From: DASUTB01 sp036374835
GTDB lineage: Bacteria > Actinomycetota > Actinomycetes > Jiangellales > Jiangellaceae
Direction: 5' to 3'
DNA: 58,941 bases
Assembly (NCBI GenBank): GCA_036374835.1
Contig: DASUTB010000048.1
Coordinates: 1 to 58,941 of the forward strand
This document shows, piece by piece, positions 35,212 to 44,157 of the stretch (position 1 is its first letter; every line of letters starts with the position of its first letter). Below the pieces are notes generated by a model. That model was not told the DNA's origin. It did not search any database and was given only the letters and a program-made list of their open reading frames with translations. The translations under genes were made by a program, and so were the position numbers.

Positions 35212-36840
35212 ATGGATGGCGTAACCACACCACCGTTTCCCGTCAACGAACCAGTGCTCAGCTACGCGCCCGGTACCCCGGAGCGGGCGGAGCTGACGAA
35301 CACCCTTGCCGAGCTGGCTGGCCACCGCCACGAATTGACCTGCACCATCGGCGGCGACCGCAAGTACGGTGGCGGCGAGGACATCGACCAGGTCGCGCCG
35401 CATGCCCACCAACAGGTGCTCGGCACGATGGGCAACGCGACGCAGGACGATGCTCGATCGGCCATTGCCGCGGCCACCGAAGCCGCGCCCGCCTGGCGCG
35501 CGATGTCGTTCGACGATCGCGCCGCGATCATTCTCAAGGCCGCGGAACTGGCCTCCGGGCCGTGGCGGCAGAAGCTCAACGCGGCGACGATGCTCGGCCA
35601 ATCGAAGACGATCCAGCAGGCCGAGATCGACGCCGCGTGCGAACTGATCGACTTCTGGCGCTTCAACGTGCACTTCGGTCGCGAGATCCTCGAACAGCAG
35701 CCGATGCACAACGCGAAGGGCGTGTGGAACCGGATCGACTGGCGCCCGCTCGAAGGCTTCGTCTACGCGATCACGCCGTTCAACTTCACCGCGATCGCGG
35801 GTAACCTGCCGACCGCGCCGGCGCTGATGGGCAACACGGTCATCTGGAAACCGAGCCCGACCCAGCAGCTGGCCGCGCACTACACGATGCAGCTGCTCGA
35901 AGCTGCCGGCATGCCGCCCGGTGTCATCAACATGCTGACCGGGGACGGCCTCGCCGTCTCTGAGGTAGCCCTGAAGGATCCTGAGTTCGCCGGCCTGCAC
36001 TTCACCGGCTCGGCACCGACGTTCCAGCTTCTGTGGCGCACGATCGGGCAGAACCTCGAGCACTACCGGCACTTCCCGCGGATCGTGGGTGAGACCGGTG
36101 GTAAGGACTTCGTGGTCGCCCACCCGAGCGCCGATCTCGAGGTCCTCAAGATCGCGCTACTGCGCGGCGCCTACGAGTACCAGGGTCAGAAGTGCTCGGC
36201 GGCGTCGCGGGCCTACGTACCGCGCAGTGTGTGGAACCGGCTACGGGACGACTTCGTGTCGACGACCGAGTCGCTCGCGATGGGCGACGTCACCGATCTG
36301 TCCAACTTCATGGGAGCGGTGATCGACGACCGCGCCTTCGCCAAGCACAAAGGTGCGCTCGACAGGACCACTGAGATGGACACCGTGACCGTGCTCACCG
36401 GCGGCACGGCCGACGACGAGGTCGGCTACTTCGTGCAGCCGACCGTGATGGAATGCAGCGATCCGGACGACGAGGTCTTCATCAAGGAGTACTTCGGGCC
36501 GATCCTCGCGGTACACGTGTACGAGGACGGTGAGTTCGACTCGATGCTGCGGCAGATGGAGTCCGTCGCGCCCCAGGCGCTGACCGGCGCGATCATCGCC
36601 CAGGACCGCGCGGCGGTGGCCAAGGCGACCGACGTGCTGCGCTTCGCGGCCGGTAACTTCTACATCAACGACAAGCCGACCGGCTCGATCGTCGGTCAGC
36701 AGCCGTTCGGCGGCGCCCGTGCGAGCGGCACCAACGACAAGGCCGGATCGGCGCAGAATCTGCTGCGCTGGGCCAGCGCGCGGGCCATCAAGGAGACCTT
36801 CGATCCACCACGTTCGTATGCGTATCCGCACATGGAGTGA
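35212..36840 (+). CDS. pruA: L-glutamate gamma-semialdehyde dehydrogenase (P5C dehydrogenase)
   Basis: Oxidises glutamate semialdehyde, the product of proline or ornithine breakdown, to glutamate. The 542-residue aldehyde dehydrogenase shows FVYAITPFNFTAIAGNLPTAPA, GNTVIWKPS, the general base in RIVGETGGKDFVV, the catalytic cysteine in EYQGQKCSAASRAYV and KEYFGPILAVHVY. AAGGAG lies nine bases before the ATG. Proline dehydrogenase is not adjacent. Glutamate made here could feed the large glutamate dehydrogenase 2.2 kb downstream. Confidence 0.96.
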   Translation: MDGVTTPPFPVNEPVLSYAPGTPERAELTNTLAELAGHRHELTCTIGGDRKYGGGEDIDQVAPHAHQQVLGTMGNATQDDARSAIAAATEAAPAWRAMSFDDRAAIILKAAELASGPWRQKLNAATMLGQSKTIQQAEIDAACELIDFWRFNVHFGREILEQQPMHNAKGVWNRIDWRPLEGFVYAITPFNFTAIAGNLPTAPALMGNTVIWKPSPTQQLAAHYTMQLLEAAGMPPGVINMLTGDGLAVSEVALKDPEFAGLHFTGSAPTFQLLWRTIGQNLEHYRHFPRIVGETGGKDFVVAHPSADLEVLKIALLRGAYEYQGQKCSAASRAYVPRSVWNRLRDDFVSTTESLAMGDVTDLSNFMGAVIDDRAFAKHKGALDRTTEMDTVTVLTGGTADDEVGYFVQPTVMECSDPDDEVFIKEYFGPILAVHVYEDGEFDSMLRQMESVAPQALTGAIIAQDRAAVAKATDVLRFAAGNFYINDKPTGSIVGQQPFGGARASGTNDKAGSAQNLLRWASARAIKETFDPPRSYAYPHME

Positions 36841-36846
36841 GACACA

Positions 36847-36963
36847 CCGTTCGACCCGGGGCGCACTTAGTCGTATCCTCTAATCCGGCCCACCTCGGCC
36901 GAACGGCAACGGGGCCGCCCTACCGGGCGGTACGGAGGGTTCGATCGACTGCGGTCGATTCGA
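36847..36963. other. Intergenic region with three hairpins
   Basis: CCGTTCG (36847-36853) and CGAACGG (36900-36906) are inverted; CCGCCC/GGGCGG (36915-36930) forms a hairpin with a TACC loop; and ATCGAC/GTCGAT (36944-36959) forms another, extended by TCG/CGA. The element begins 6 bp past pruA and ends 27 bp before the next gene, so it may end the pruA transcript or form a leader of the following gene. Confidence 0.45.
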
Positions 36964-36989
36964 TACGTAGGTGCTAGAAGGGGAACGCG

Positions 36990-37586
36990 ATGGAGGACCG
37001 GCTGCCGACGCGGCCCATGGTGGTGCGCGCTGTTCGCATGCTGTCCCAGCCCCGCCGCAGCCCGGCGGACAGCGGATTGGTCACGGGAGTAGCACTGCGG
37101 CTGGCAGCGCTCGACAGCGACGGAGAGACCGCCGATCGGCTGGTCACCGCGTCGGACCGGATCATCTCGGGGGTGTCCGGGCTGATCGGCGAAGGCGCCT
37201 CGCCGTCGGATTGGAGCGACACGGTCGAAGCGATCGCCATGTTGATCGCCGGCCGGGCGCTGTCTCGCCGGCACCTCGTGGCCTCGCGAAATACGCTCGG
37301 CTCGGCGGACAAGGCGATCGACCTGTCCGAGCGGCTGCGCCGGACGGCCGAGGAGCCGTTGGATCGCGACGACCTCGGCCGTGCGCTCGCGCTTGCGGTC
37401 ATGGGACCGGCCGAGATGCTCGACGCGCTGATCGAGCAGGAGCGGGCCGCCGAGGCCGACCGGCACTCCAAGCGGGCCGAGTCCGGCGGCCGTGCCGAAA
37501 GTGGCGGCCAACCGTCCGGCCGGCCACGTCCGGGCGACCGGGGTGTCCCGTTGCGCGCGCTGGACGGCGGCCTTCCCGGCCGCTAG
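36990..37586 (+). CDS. Protein of unknown function
   Basis: A 198-residue soluble, mostly helical protein that I do not recognise. It starts MEDRLPTRPMVVRAVRMLSQPRRSPADSGLVTGVALRLAALDSDGETADRL and has a disordered, charged C-terminus (from about residue 155, RAESGGRAESGGQPSGRPRPGD). A good ribosome site (AAGGGG, seven bases before the ATG) and normal codon bias support expression. It ends 3 bp from the convergent DUF2505 gene. Its leader region contains hairpins. Confidence 0.7.
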   Translation: MEDRLPTRPMVVRAVRMLSQPRRSPADSGLVTGVALRLAALDSDGETADRLVTASDRIISGVSGLIGEGASPSDWSDTVEAIAMLIAGRALSRRHLVASRNTLGSADKAIDLSERLRRTAEEPLDRDDLGRALALAVMGPAEMLDALIEQERAAEADRHSKRAESGGRAESGGQPSGRPRPGDRGVPLRALDGGLPGR

Positions 37587-37589
37587 GAG

Positions 37590-38078
37590 TCAGCCGGCCA
37601 GCCACTGCCGGCCGACCTCTTCCTCGCGGCTGGCCGCGAGGATCAGCGCGTCGTGGACCGCGCTTTCCACTTTGCCGCCGATGAGCGGGATCGATGCCTT
37701 GATGGTGCCGGAGACTTCGGTCCGGGTGGCGCCCCCATCGGGGACGAGAATCATCGTGCCGCGCAGCCGCACCGGTGCCTCTCGCATGTCGATCGAGATC
37801 GTTCCGTCCCGCGAACCGTCGGACGCGGCCGGCCCCCACACGTCGGTCTGTTCCAAATCGATCGTGTCGCCGACGAACCTGCGCACGAAGTCCGGCACGT
37901 CCGGCGGCATAACGCGCAGCAGCCAGATCTTCGCGCTGTCGCCATCGCGCTGCACCGACACTTCGTGCCGGATCGCATTGGCCGCAGCTGCTTTGCGGCC
38001 GACATAGTCGGGATCGACGAGCATCTCGAAGACTGTGCCCGGGTCGGCCGGAAACCGTAGCGTGGTATTCAGGTCCAT
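37590..38078 (-). CDS. DUF2505 family protein
   Basis: A 162-residue protein of the SRPBCC-like DUF2505 family, common in actinobacteria and of unknown ligand. It has MDLNTTLRFPADPGTVFEMLVDPDYVGRKAAAANAIRHEVSV, then paired strands ending in GTIKASIPLIGGKVESAVHDALILAASREEEVGRQWLAG. The ATG at 38078 is the domain start; the ORF extension to 38165 overlaps the promoter of the divergent dioxygenase gene. Confidence 0.85.
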   Translation of the reverse strand: MDLNTTLRFPADPGTVFEMLVDPDYVGRKAAAANAIRHEVSVQRDGDSAKIWLLRVMPPDVPDFVRRFVGDTIDLEQTDVWGPAASDGSRDGTISIDMREAPVRLRGTMILVPDGGATRTEVSGTIKASIPLIGGKVESAVHDALILAASREEEVGRQWLAG

Positions 38079-38121
38079 GGCGCATATCCTGCCGGATGCC
38101 CGCACTTCGTAAGGTTCAACC

Positions 38122-38931
38122 GTGACACATGATTCGACAACCCGGGTCCGGCCGCCGTCCGCCAACTTCGGTGAGGACGGCGCTCGGCTGACTTACGGAA
38201 CGTACCTCCGCGTCGACCAGCTGCTCGACCAGCAGCGGCTACAGACCGACGCGCACGACGAGCTGCTGTTCATCACGATCCACCAGGTGTACGAACTGTG
38301 GTTCAAGCAGCTCCTGTTCGAGGCCGAGGCGGCGCGCGACGCGATGTCGGACGGCGAGCTGTGGTGGGCGCGGCATCTGCTCCAGCGGGTGCACGAGATC
38401 GAGCGCATCCTCATCGAGCAGATCTCGGTGCTCGAGACGATGACCCCGCAGGACTTCCTCGAGTTCCGTGAGACGCTCGCCCCGGCAAGCGGGTTCCAGT
38501 CCGTGCAGTTCCGCGAGCTGGAGTTCATCTCCGGTGCGAAGGACCCGGGCTTCGTCGAGCGGTTCCGCGGCCTGACCGAGGACGACCGGGCGCGGCTGCG
38601 GCGCAGGCTCGACGAGCCGTCGCTCTGGGACGCCTTCTGCGACGTGCTGGCAGGCAATGGCCTGCCCAATGGTTCGGACGAGGAGATCCGCGAGAGCCTG
38701 CGCACCGCCGCCCACGACCGGGCGCGCTACGGCGACGTGTGGGAGCTCGCCGAGGGTCTGCTCGCCCACGACGAGTCGGCCGCCGGCTGGCGCGCCCGGC
38801 ACATCACCATGGTCGAGCGCATGATCGGCTCCAAGACCGGGACCGGCGGCTCGTCCGGCGCCGCCTACCTGCGCAAGCGCTTGGACATGCGCTATTACCC
38901 GATTCTCTGGGAGCTGCGCTCCTGGCTGTGA
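38122..38931 (+). CDS. kynA: Tryptophan 2,3-dioxygenase
   Basis: A haem enzyme that opens the tryptophan indole ring to N-formylkynurenine. The 269-residue product has LTYGTYLRVDQLLDQQ, the active-site H54 in LLFITIHQVYELWFKQLLFE, the haem ligand H227 in RARHITMVERMIGSKTGTGGSSGAAYL, and the family end RYYPILWELRSWL. The GTG at 38122 fits family length. Kynureninase and formamidase genes are not next to it. Confidence 0.96.
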   Translation: MTHDSTTRVRPPSANFGEDGARLTYGTYLRVDQLLDQQRLQTDAHDELLFITIHQVYELWFKQLLFEAEAARDAMSDGELWWARHLLQRVHEIERILIEQISVLETMTPQDFLEFRETLAPASGFQSVQFRELEFISGAKDPGFVERFRGLTEDDRARLRRRLDEPSLWDAFCDVLAGNGLPNGSDEEIRESLRTAAHDRARYGDVWELAEGLLAHDESAAGWRARHITMVERMIGSKTGTGGSSGAAYLRKRLDMRYYPILWELRSWL

Positions 38932-38979
38932 CCGCAACGGACCCTGAGCGTGTCGCAGCGGAGGGTCTGCCACTAGGCT

Positions 38980-39044
38980 CGGACGTGTCCGCACAATGGG
39001 GTGCGGGCCCGTGTCTCGCGACGGGCAACGCGGGGCACACGGGC
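38980..39044 (+). promoter_or_regulatory. Palindrome and alternative hairpins in the gdh leader
   Basis: CGGACGTGTCCG (38980-38991) is an inverted repeat directly after TAGGCT (38974-38979), a possible -10 box. Downstream, GCCCGT (39007-39012) can pair with ACGGGC (39021-39026), or the extended GCCCGTG (39007-39013) with CACGGGC (39038-39044). The two pairings exclude each other and end 26 bp before the gdh start, an arrangement typical of attenuators or riboregulators. Function is inferred from structure only. Confidence 0.4.
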
Positions 39045-39069
39045 GTCAGCGTGCCTAGGAGCCGGGACA

Positions 39070-42000
39070 ATGCGAGATCGCCTGGAGGAAGCGAAATCCG
39101 ATCTGCTGACCAAAGCCGCGGACGTGGCCACGCGCAGCCACAAGCGCGGCGATGATCTGGCGTTTCTCCAGCGCTACTACCGGCACGTCGCCGCCGATGA
39201 CCTGGTCGACCGCAACCCGGTCGACGTCTACGGCGCCTACGCGTCGCACCGCGAGCTCGCCGAGGTCAGGCCGCAGGGCACCGCGGCGGTGCGGGTGTAC
39301 ACGCCGACGGTCGATGGGCACGGCTGGACATCCGGCCGCACGATCGTCGAGATCGTCACCGATGACATGCCGTTCCTCGTCGACTCGGTGACCATGGCGC
39401 TGAACCGGCGGGACGCATCGGTCCACATGGTCATCCACCCGCAGCTGGTCGTGCAGCGGGACGTCACCGGGCGACTGACCGGCATCTGCGATGTCGACGT
39501 CTCCGATCCGAAAGTCGCCGAGACACCGGACGCGGTGGTCGAGTCGTGGATGCAGATCGAGATCGACAGGGAACCGGACGCCACCGTGCTCGCGGAGATC
39601 GAGTCCGAGCTGCGTGGCGTGCTGCGCGACGTCCGGGAGGCGGTCGAGGACTGGGAGCGGATGAAGCTCCGGGCGCTCGAGATCGCCGACGAGCTGACCA
39701 AAGCCGAGCTGCCGGTCTCTGACGAAGAGGTCGAGGATGCCGATGCGTTGCTGCGCTGGCTGGCCGACGATCACTTCACCTTCCTCGGTTACCGCGAGTA
39801 CATCCTCGACGTCGTCGACGGGGACGACGCCCTGCGCGCGGTCACCGGCACCGGGCTCGGCATCCTGCGCGCCGACCAGGATGTGTCCGGCGCGTTCGCC
39901 AAGCTGCCACCGGAGGTCCGCGCGAAGGCGCGCGAGAAGCGCCTGCTGGTGCTGACCAAAGCCAACTCCAAAGCGACGGTGCACCGCGACACGTACCTGG
40001 ACTACGTCGGCGTCAAGACGTTCGACGAGAGCGGCGAGGTGACGGGGGAGCGTCGCTTCCTCGGCCTGTTCACGTCGTCGGCGTACAACGAGAGCGTGCT
40101 GCGCATCCCGATCCTGAAGAACAAGGTCCTGCGCGCGCTCGAGCACAGCGGTCTCTCCCCGACGAGCCACTCGGGCAAGGACCTGCTCCAGGTTCTCGAG
40201 ACCTACCCGCGCGACGAGCTGTTCCAGACCGACACCGACCACATCGTCCCGACCGCGATGTCGGTGGTGCAGCAGCAGGAACGCCGCAAGCTGCAGTTGT
40301 TCGTCCGGTACGACGACTACGGACGGTACCTGTCCTGCCTGGTCTACCTGCCGCGAGACCGCTACAACACGCAGGTTCGCGAGCGGATCCAGTCGATCCT
40401 GCTCGAAGCCGCCAACGGGACCACCACCGACTTCACCGCACGCATCGGCGAGCAGGCGCTGGCCCGGCTGCACATCGTGGTGCGGGTTCCGCAGGGCCAA
40501 GGGCTGCCGGAGATCGACGTCCCCGCGCTCGAGCGGCGCCTGGCCGCGGCGACCCGCTCGTGGATCGACGACTTCTCCGATGCACTGGCCAGTGATGTGG
40601 GCGACGATGCCGCGGCCACCATGCTGCGCCGGTATAAGGAAGCTTTCCCGGAGGCGTACAAGGAGGACTACACACCCCGCGTCGCGGTGGCGGACGTGGG
40701 CCGTCTCGAGCGCCTTCCCGTTGCCAACGGTCTCGAGCTGAACCTCTACCATCCGGTCGGCGCCGGGCCGCACGAGTGGCGGTTCAAGATCTATCGCACC
40801 GGGTCACCGCTTTCGCTCACACAGGTGCTGCCGATCCTGTCGCAGATGGGCGTCGAGGTCGTTGACGAGCGCCCGTACGAGATCGAGCGCAGCGATCAGG
40901 ATGTCGCCTACATCTACGACTTCGGTATGCGGGCCAATGGGGCGGCCGGCGATCCCGAGGCGCTCAAGGAGCTCTTCCAGGACGGATTCGTCGCGGTGTG
41001 GCGCGGCGAGGCCGAAAGCGACGGGTTCAACGCGCTCATCGTCAGGGCCGGCCTGTCGTGGTGGGAGGCGTCCATTCTTCGGGCGTACGCGAAATACCTG
41101 CGCCAGTCCGGATCCACGTTCAGCCAGAGCTATCTCGAGGAGACGCTCGGCGGCAACGTCGAGATCGCGCGGTTACTCGTGGAGCTGTTCGAAGCGCGAT
41201 TCGACCCGGATCGCTTCGCCGACGCTCCGAAGGAGCGAACTGCCGCCGCGGACGAGATCACCGAGCGGCTCGACGCCGCGCTCGACGGTGTCGCCAGCCT
41301 CGACCAGGACCGGATCCTGCGCTCGTTCCGCTCGCTGATCCTCGCAACGCTACGCACGAACGCCTACCGGAAGGACGCCGACGGACGGCTCTGCTCGGCC
41401 AAGTCGTTCAAGCTCAACCCGCAGGCCGTCGACGTCCTGCCCGAGCCGCGCCCGACCTACGAAATCTGGGTGCACTCACCGACGATCGAGGGCGTCCACC
41501 TGCGCTACGGTCCGGTCGCCCGCGGTGGTCTGCGCTGGTCCGACCGCCGCGAGGACTTCCGCACCGAGATCCTCGGGCTGGTCAAGGCGCAGGCGGTGAA
41601 GAACTCCGTCATCGTGCCCGTGGGCGCCAAGGGTGGGTTCGTCGGCAAGCGGCTCCCGGATCCGTCGGTGGACCGGGACGCCTGGTGGGCCGCCGGTATC
41701 GAGTGTTACAAGACGTTCATCCGCGGCCTGCTGGACGTGACTGACAACCGCGCGCCGGATCGGACGGTCGTCCCGCCCGAGCGGGTCGTGCGTCACGACG
41801 GCGACGACCCGTATCTCGTGGTGGCGGCCGACAAGGGGACCGCGACGTTCTCCGACATCGCCAATGATGTCTCCAAGGAATACGACTTCTGGCTCGGCGA
41901 CGCGTTCGCGTCCGGCGGCTCGGCCGGTTACGACCACAAGGGCATGGGCATCACCGCGCGCGGCGCGTGGGAGTCGGTCAAGCGGCACTTCCGCGAGATG

Positions 42001-43938
42001 GACCGCGACTGCCAGAGCGAGGACTTCACCTGCGTCGGCATCGGCGACATGTCCGGCGACGTGTTCGGCAACGGCATGCTGCTCTCCGAGCACACGAGGC
42101 TGGTGGCCGCGTTCGATCATCGGCACATCTTCCTCGACCCCAACCCGGATGCGGCCGCATCGTTCGCCGAGCGGCAGCGGCTGTTCGCCGCCGGACGGAC
42201 CAGCTGGGCCGACTACGATACGTCGTTGATCAGCGAGGGCGGCGGGGTCCATGCCCGGACCGCTAAATCGATCAAGCTGACGAAACAGGTTCGGGAACGT
42301 CTCGACATCAATGATTCGATCGTCGCGGTGACTCCGTTCGAGCTGATCCGGGCCGTTCTGTGTGCTCCGGTGGATCTGCTCTGGAACGGCGGCATCGGCA
42401 CGTACGTGCGGGCCAGCACGGAGTCCGACCTGGACGTCGGGGACAAGGCCAATGACCCGGTCCGGGTGACCGGCGCGGACCTGCGCTGCAAGTGTGTGGG
42501 CGAAGGCGGCAACCTTGGTTTCACGCAACTCGGTCGCATCGAGTACGCGCGAGCCGGTGGCCGGATCAACACCGACTTCATCGACAACTCCGGCGGCGTC
42601 GACACATCGGACCACGAGGTCAACATCAAGATCCTGCTGGACGGTGTGGTACGAAACGGCGACCTTACCGAGAAGCAGCGAAACGAGCTGCTCGAAGACA
42701 TGACCGAGGAGGTCGCCCAGCTCGCGCTCGCGACTAACTACAACCAGAACCTCGCGTTGGCCAATGGCGTCGCGCAGGCGTCGAGCATGCTGCACGTCCA
42801 CCGCGCTTACGTGAACCGCATGGAGGCCGAGGGCGTGCTCGACCGCCACTTGGAACACCTGCCGTCGGACAAGCAGTTCGCCGACCGGATGCAGGCCGGG
42901 CAGGGTTTGACCGCGCCGGAGCTGGCCGTCCTGCTGTCATACACCAAGAACCTGATGCAGGAGGAGCTGCTCGATACCGATCTGCCGGACGACCCGTTCC
43001 TGCGCACCGCGCTGCACGCCTACTTCCCGGAGCCGATCCGGGAGCGCTACCCCGAGCTGATCGACGCCCATCCGCTGCGTCGCGAGATCATCACGATGAT
43101 GGTCGTCAACGAGATGGTCAACGGCGCCGGCGCGACGTTCGCCTTCCGGCTCGGCTTGGAGACCGGCGGCTCGCTCGAAGACCTGACCCGGGCGCACACC
43201 GTCGCTGGTGTCGTTTACCAGATCGGGGACCTGATGGGAGCGGTCAGCAGCCTCGACAACAAGGTCTCGTCGGAGGTCCAGACGCGAATCCGCCTGGAGG
43301 GACGCAAGATCGCCGAGCGGGCGTCGCGGTGGCTGGCGACCAATCGCCGTCCCCCGATCGACATCGCCTGGCAGACCGAGTACTTCGCCGAGCCGATGGC
43401 CAAGCTGCTGGACGCGCTGCCCGACGTGCTCGCGGGACGGGAGCTTGACCTGTACGTCGCACGGCGGGACGAGTACCTGGAGGCCGGAACTCCGGAGGAC
43501 TTGGCGGTACGCGTCGCCGTCCTGCCCGCCGCCTACTCCGGGCTCGGCATCGTCGAGAACTCGCGTGCGACCGGAACCGATCTGCTCGTGGTGGCCCGCA
43601 CGCACTTCGCGCTTGGGGAGAGCCTGTGGCTGGGCCGCCTCCTGGAGCGGATCATCGCGCTGCCGCGTACCGACCGGTGGCAGACCATGGCGCGCGCCGC
43701 GCTGCGCGACGACCTGCACGCCGTCCACGCGGGTCTGACCGAGCAGGCGATCCGGTTCACCGACGAGAACGACGATCCGCGAGACCGGGTGCAGGAGTGG
43801 GCGTCGCAGGATACGGTGATCTTCGAGCGGGCGCAGAAGACACTCGGCGACATCGTCGAGGGCGAATCGTTCGATTTGGCGCGTTTGTCGGTAGGACTGC
43901 GCGTCGTCCGCTCCCTGCTGCGCAGCGACGGCCAGTGA
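39070..43938 (+). CDS. gdh: NAD-dependent glutamate dehydrogenase, large (180-kDa) type
   Basis: Deaminates glutamate to 2-oxoglutarate with NAD. The 1622 residues match the large actinobacterial class (Rv2476c, Streptomyces Gdh). The regulatory N-terminal half contains ACT-like segments (IVEIVTDDMPFLVDSVTMAL). The catalytic half has YGPVARGGLRWSDRREDFRTEILGLVKAQAVKNSVIVPVGAKGGFV with the substrate lysines, TCVGIGDMSGDVFGNGMLLS, and GEGGNLGFTQLGRIEYA. The ATG at 39070 follows AGGAG. Such enzymes are often allosterically tuned and serve glutamate catabolism, fitting pruA and kynA nearby. Confidence 0.96.
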   Translation: MRDRLEEAKSDLLTKAADVATRSHKRGDDLAFLQRYYRHVAADDLVDRNPVDVYGAYASHRELAEVRPQGTAAVRVYTPTVDGHGWTSGRTIVEIVTDDMPFLVDSVTMALNRRDASVHMVIHPQLVVQRDVTGRLTGICDVDVSDPKVAETPDAVVESWMQIEIDREPDATVLAEIESELRGVLRDVREAVEDWERMKLRALEIADELTKAELPVSDEEVEDADALLRWLADDHFTFLGYREYILDVVDGDDALRAVTGTGLGILRADQDVSGAFAKLPPEVRAKAREKRLLVLTKANSKATVHRDTYLDYVGVKTFDESGEVTGERRFLGLFTSSAYNESVLRIPILKNKVLRALEHSGLSPTSHSGKDLLQVLETYPRDELFQTDTDHIVPTAMSVVQQQERRKLQLFVRYDDYGRYLSCLVYLPRDRYNTQVRERIQSILLEAANGTTTDFTARIGEQALARLHIVVRVPQGQGLPEIDVPALERRLAAATRSWIDDFSDALASDVGDDAAATMLRRYKEAFPEAYKEDYTPRVAVADVGRLERLPVANGLELNLYHPVGAGPHEWRFKIYRTGSPLSLTQVLPILSQMGVEVVDERPYEIERSDQDVAYIYDFGMRANGAAGDPEALKELFQDGFVAVWRGEAESDGFNALIVRAGLSWWEASILRAYAKYLRQSGSTFSQSYLEETLGGNVEIARLLVELFEARFDPDRFADAPKERTAAADEITERLDAALDGVASLDQDRILRSFRSLILATLRTNAYRKDADGRLCSAKSFKLNPQAVDVLPEPRPTYEIWVHSPTIEGVHLRYGPVARGGLRWSDRREDFRTEILGLVKAQAVKNSVIVPVGAKGGFVGKRLPDPSVDRDAWWAAGIECYKTFIRGLLDVTDNRAPDRTVVPPERVVRHDGDDPYLVVAADKGTATFSDIANDVSKEYDFWLGDAFASGGSAGYDHKGMGITARGAWESVKRHFREMDRDCQSEDFTCVGIGDMSGDVFGNGMLLSEHTRLVAAFDHRHIFLDPNPDAAASFAERQRLFAAGRTSWADYDTSLISEGGGVHARTAKSIKLTKQVRERLDINDSIVAVTPFELIRAVLCAPVDLLWNGGIGTYVRASTESDLDVGDKANDPVRVTGADLRCKCVGEGGNLGFTQLGRIEYARAGGRINTDFIDNSGGVDTSDHEVNIKILLDGVVRNGDLTEKQRNELLEDMTEEVAQLALATNYNQNLALANGVAQASSMLHVHRAYVNRMEAEGVLDRHLEHLPSDKQFADRMQAGQGLTAPELAVLLSYTKNLMQEELLDTDLPDDPFLRTALHAYFPEPIRERYPELIDAHPLRREIITMMVVNEMVNGAGATFAFRLGLETGGSLEDLTRAHTVAGVVYQIGDLMGAVSSLDNKVSSEVQTRIRLEGRKIAERASRWLATNRRPPIDIAWQTEYFAEPMAKLLDALPDVLAGRELDLYVARRDEYLEAGTPEDLAVRVAVLPAAYSGLGIVENSRATGTDLLVVARTHFALGESLWLGRLLERIIALPRTDRWQTMARAALRDDLHAVHAGLTEQAIRFTDENDDPRDRVQEWASQDTVIFERAQKTLGDIVEGESFDLARLSVGLRVVRSLLRSDGQ

Positions 43939-43952
43939 GCCAACGAGCCACC

Positions 43953-44047
43953 GGGCGGATGTTCGGGACGGGGCGGATTATCGGGAGCTACGTGCCCGGT
44001 ATGCCCGTTTTGCTGCCCCGAATATCCGCCCGCTCCCGCAAATCCGC
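43953..44047. repeat. Cluster of GCGGATNTNCGGGA repeats in both orientations
   Basis: Four related copies follow the gdh stop. GGGCGGATGTTCGGGA (43953-43968) and GGGCGGATTATCGGGA (43971-43986) are direct; CCCGAATATCCGCCC (44017-44031) and TCCCGCAAATCCGC (44034-44047) are inverted. The first and third copies pair over 15 bases (one G-T), so a long hairpin can form and may end the gdh transcript. The doubling of each arm is not needed for a terminator and suggests a REP-like element. Confidence 0.7.
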
Positions 44048-44113
44048 ACGGTCCGCTGAGCTCGGCACAGTCTGACACCTGCGGCCAAGCGCCGAAGTTA
44101 TCCACAGTTGCCT

Positions 44114-44128
44114 GCGCCACGGTGGCGC
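44114..44128. promoter_or_regulatory. Palindrome before the second AbiEi-like gene
   Basis: GCGCCAC-G-GTGGCGC is a perfect 7+1+7 palindrome, 30 bp before the ATG at 44158. A dimeric regulator, perhaps the winged-helix product itself, could bind it. Too tight to be a good hairpin. Confidence 0.45.
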
Positions 44129-44157
44129 GGTGACGGCGACCCGCTGAGGCTGTCCGG

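Noticed and set aside
39055..42858. Long minus-strand frames opposite gdh (39055-40773 and 41476-42858)
   Set aside because: Both are shadows of the gdh reading frame, with no ribosome sites or recognisable domains.
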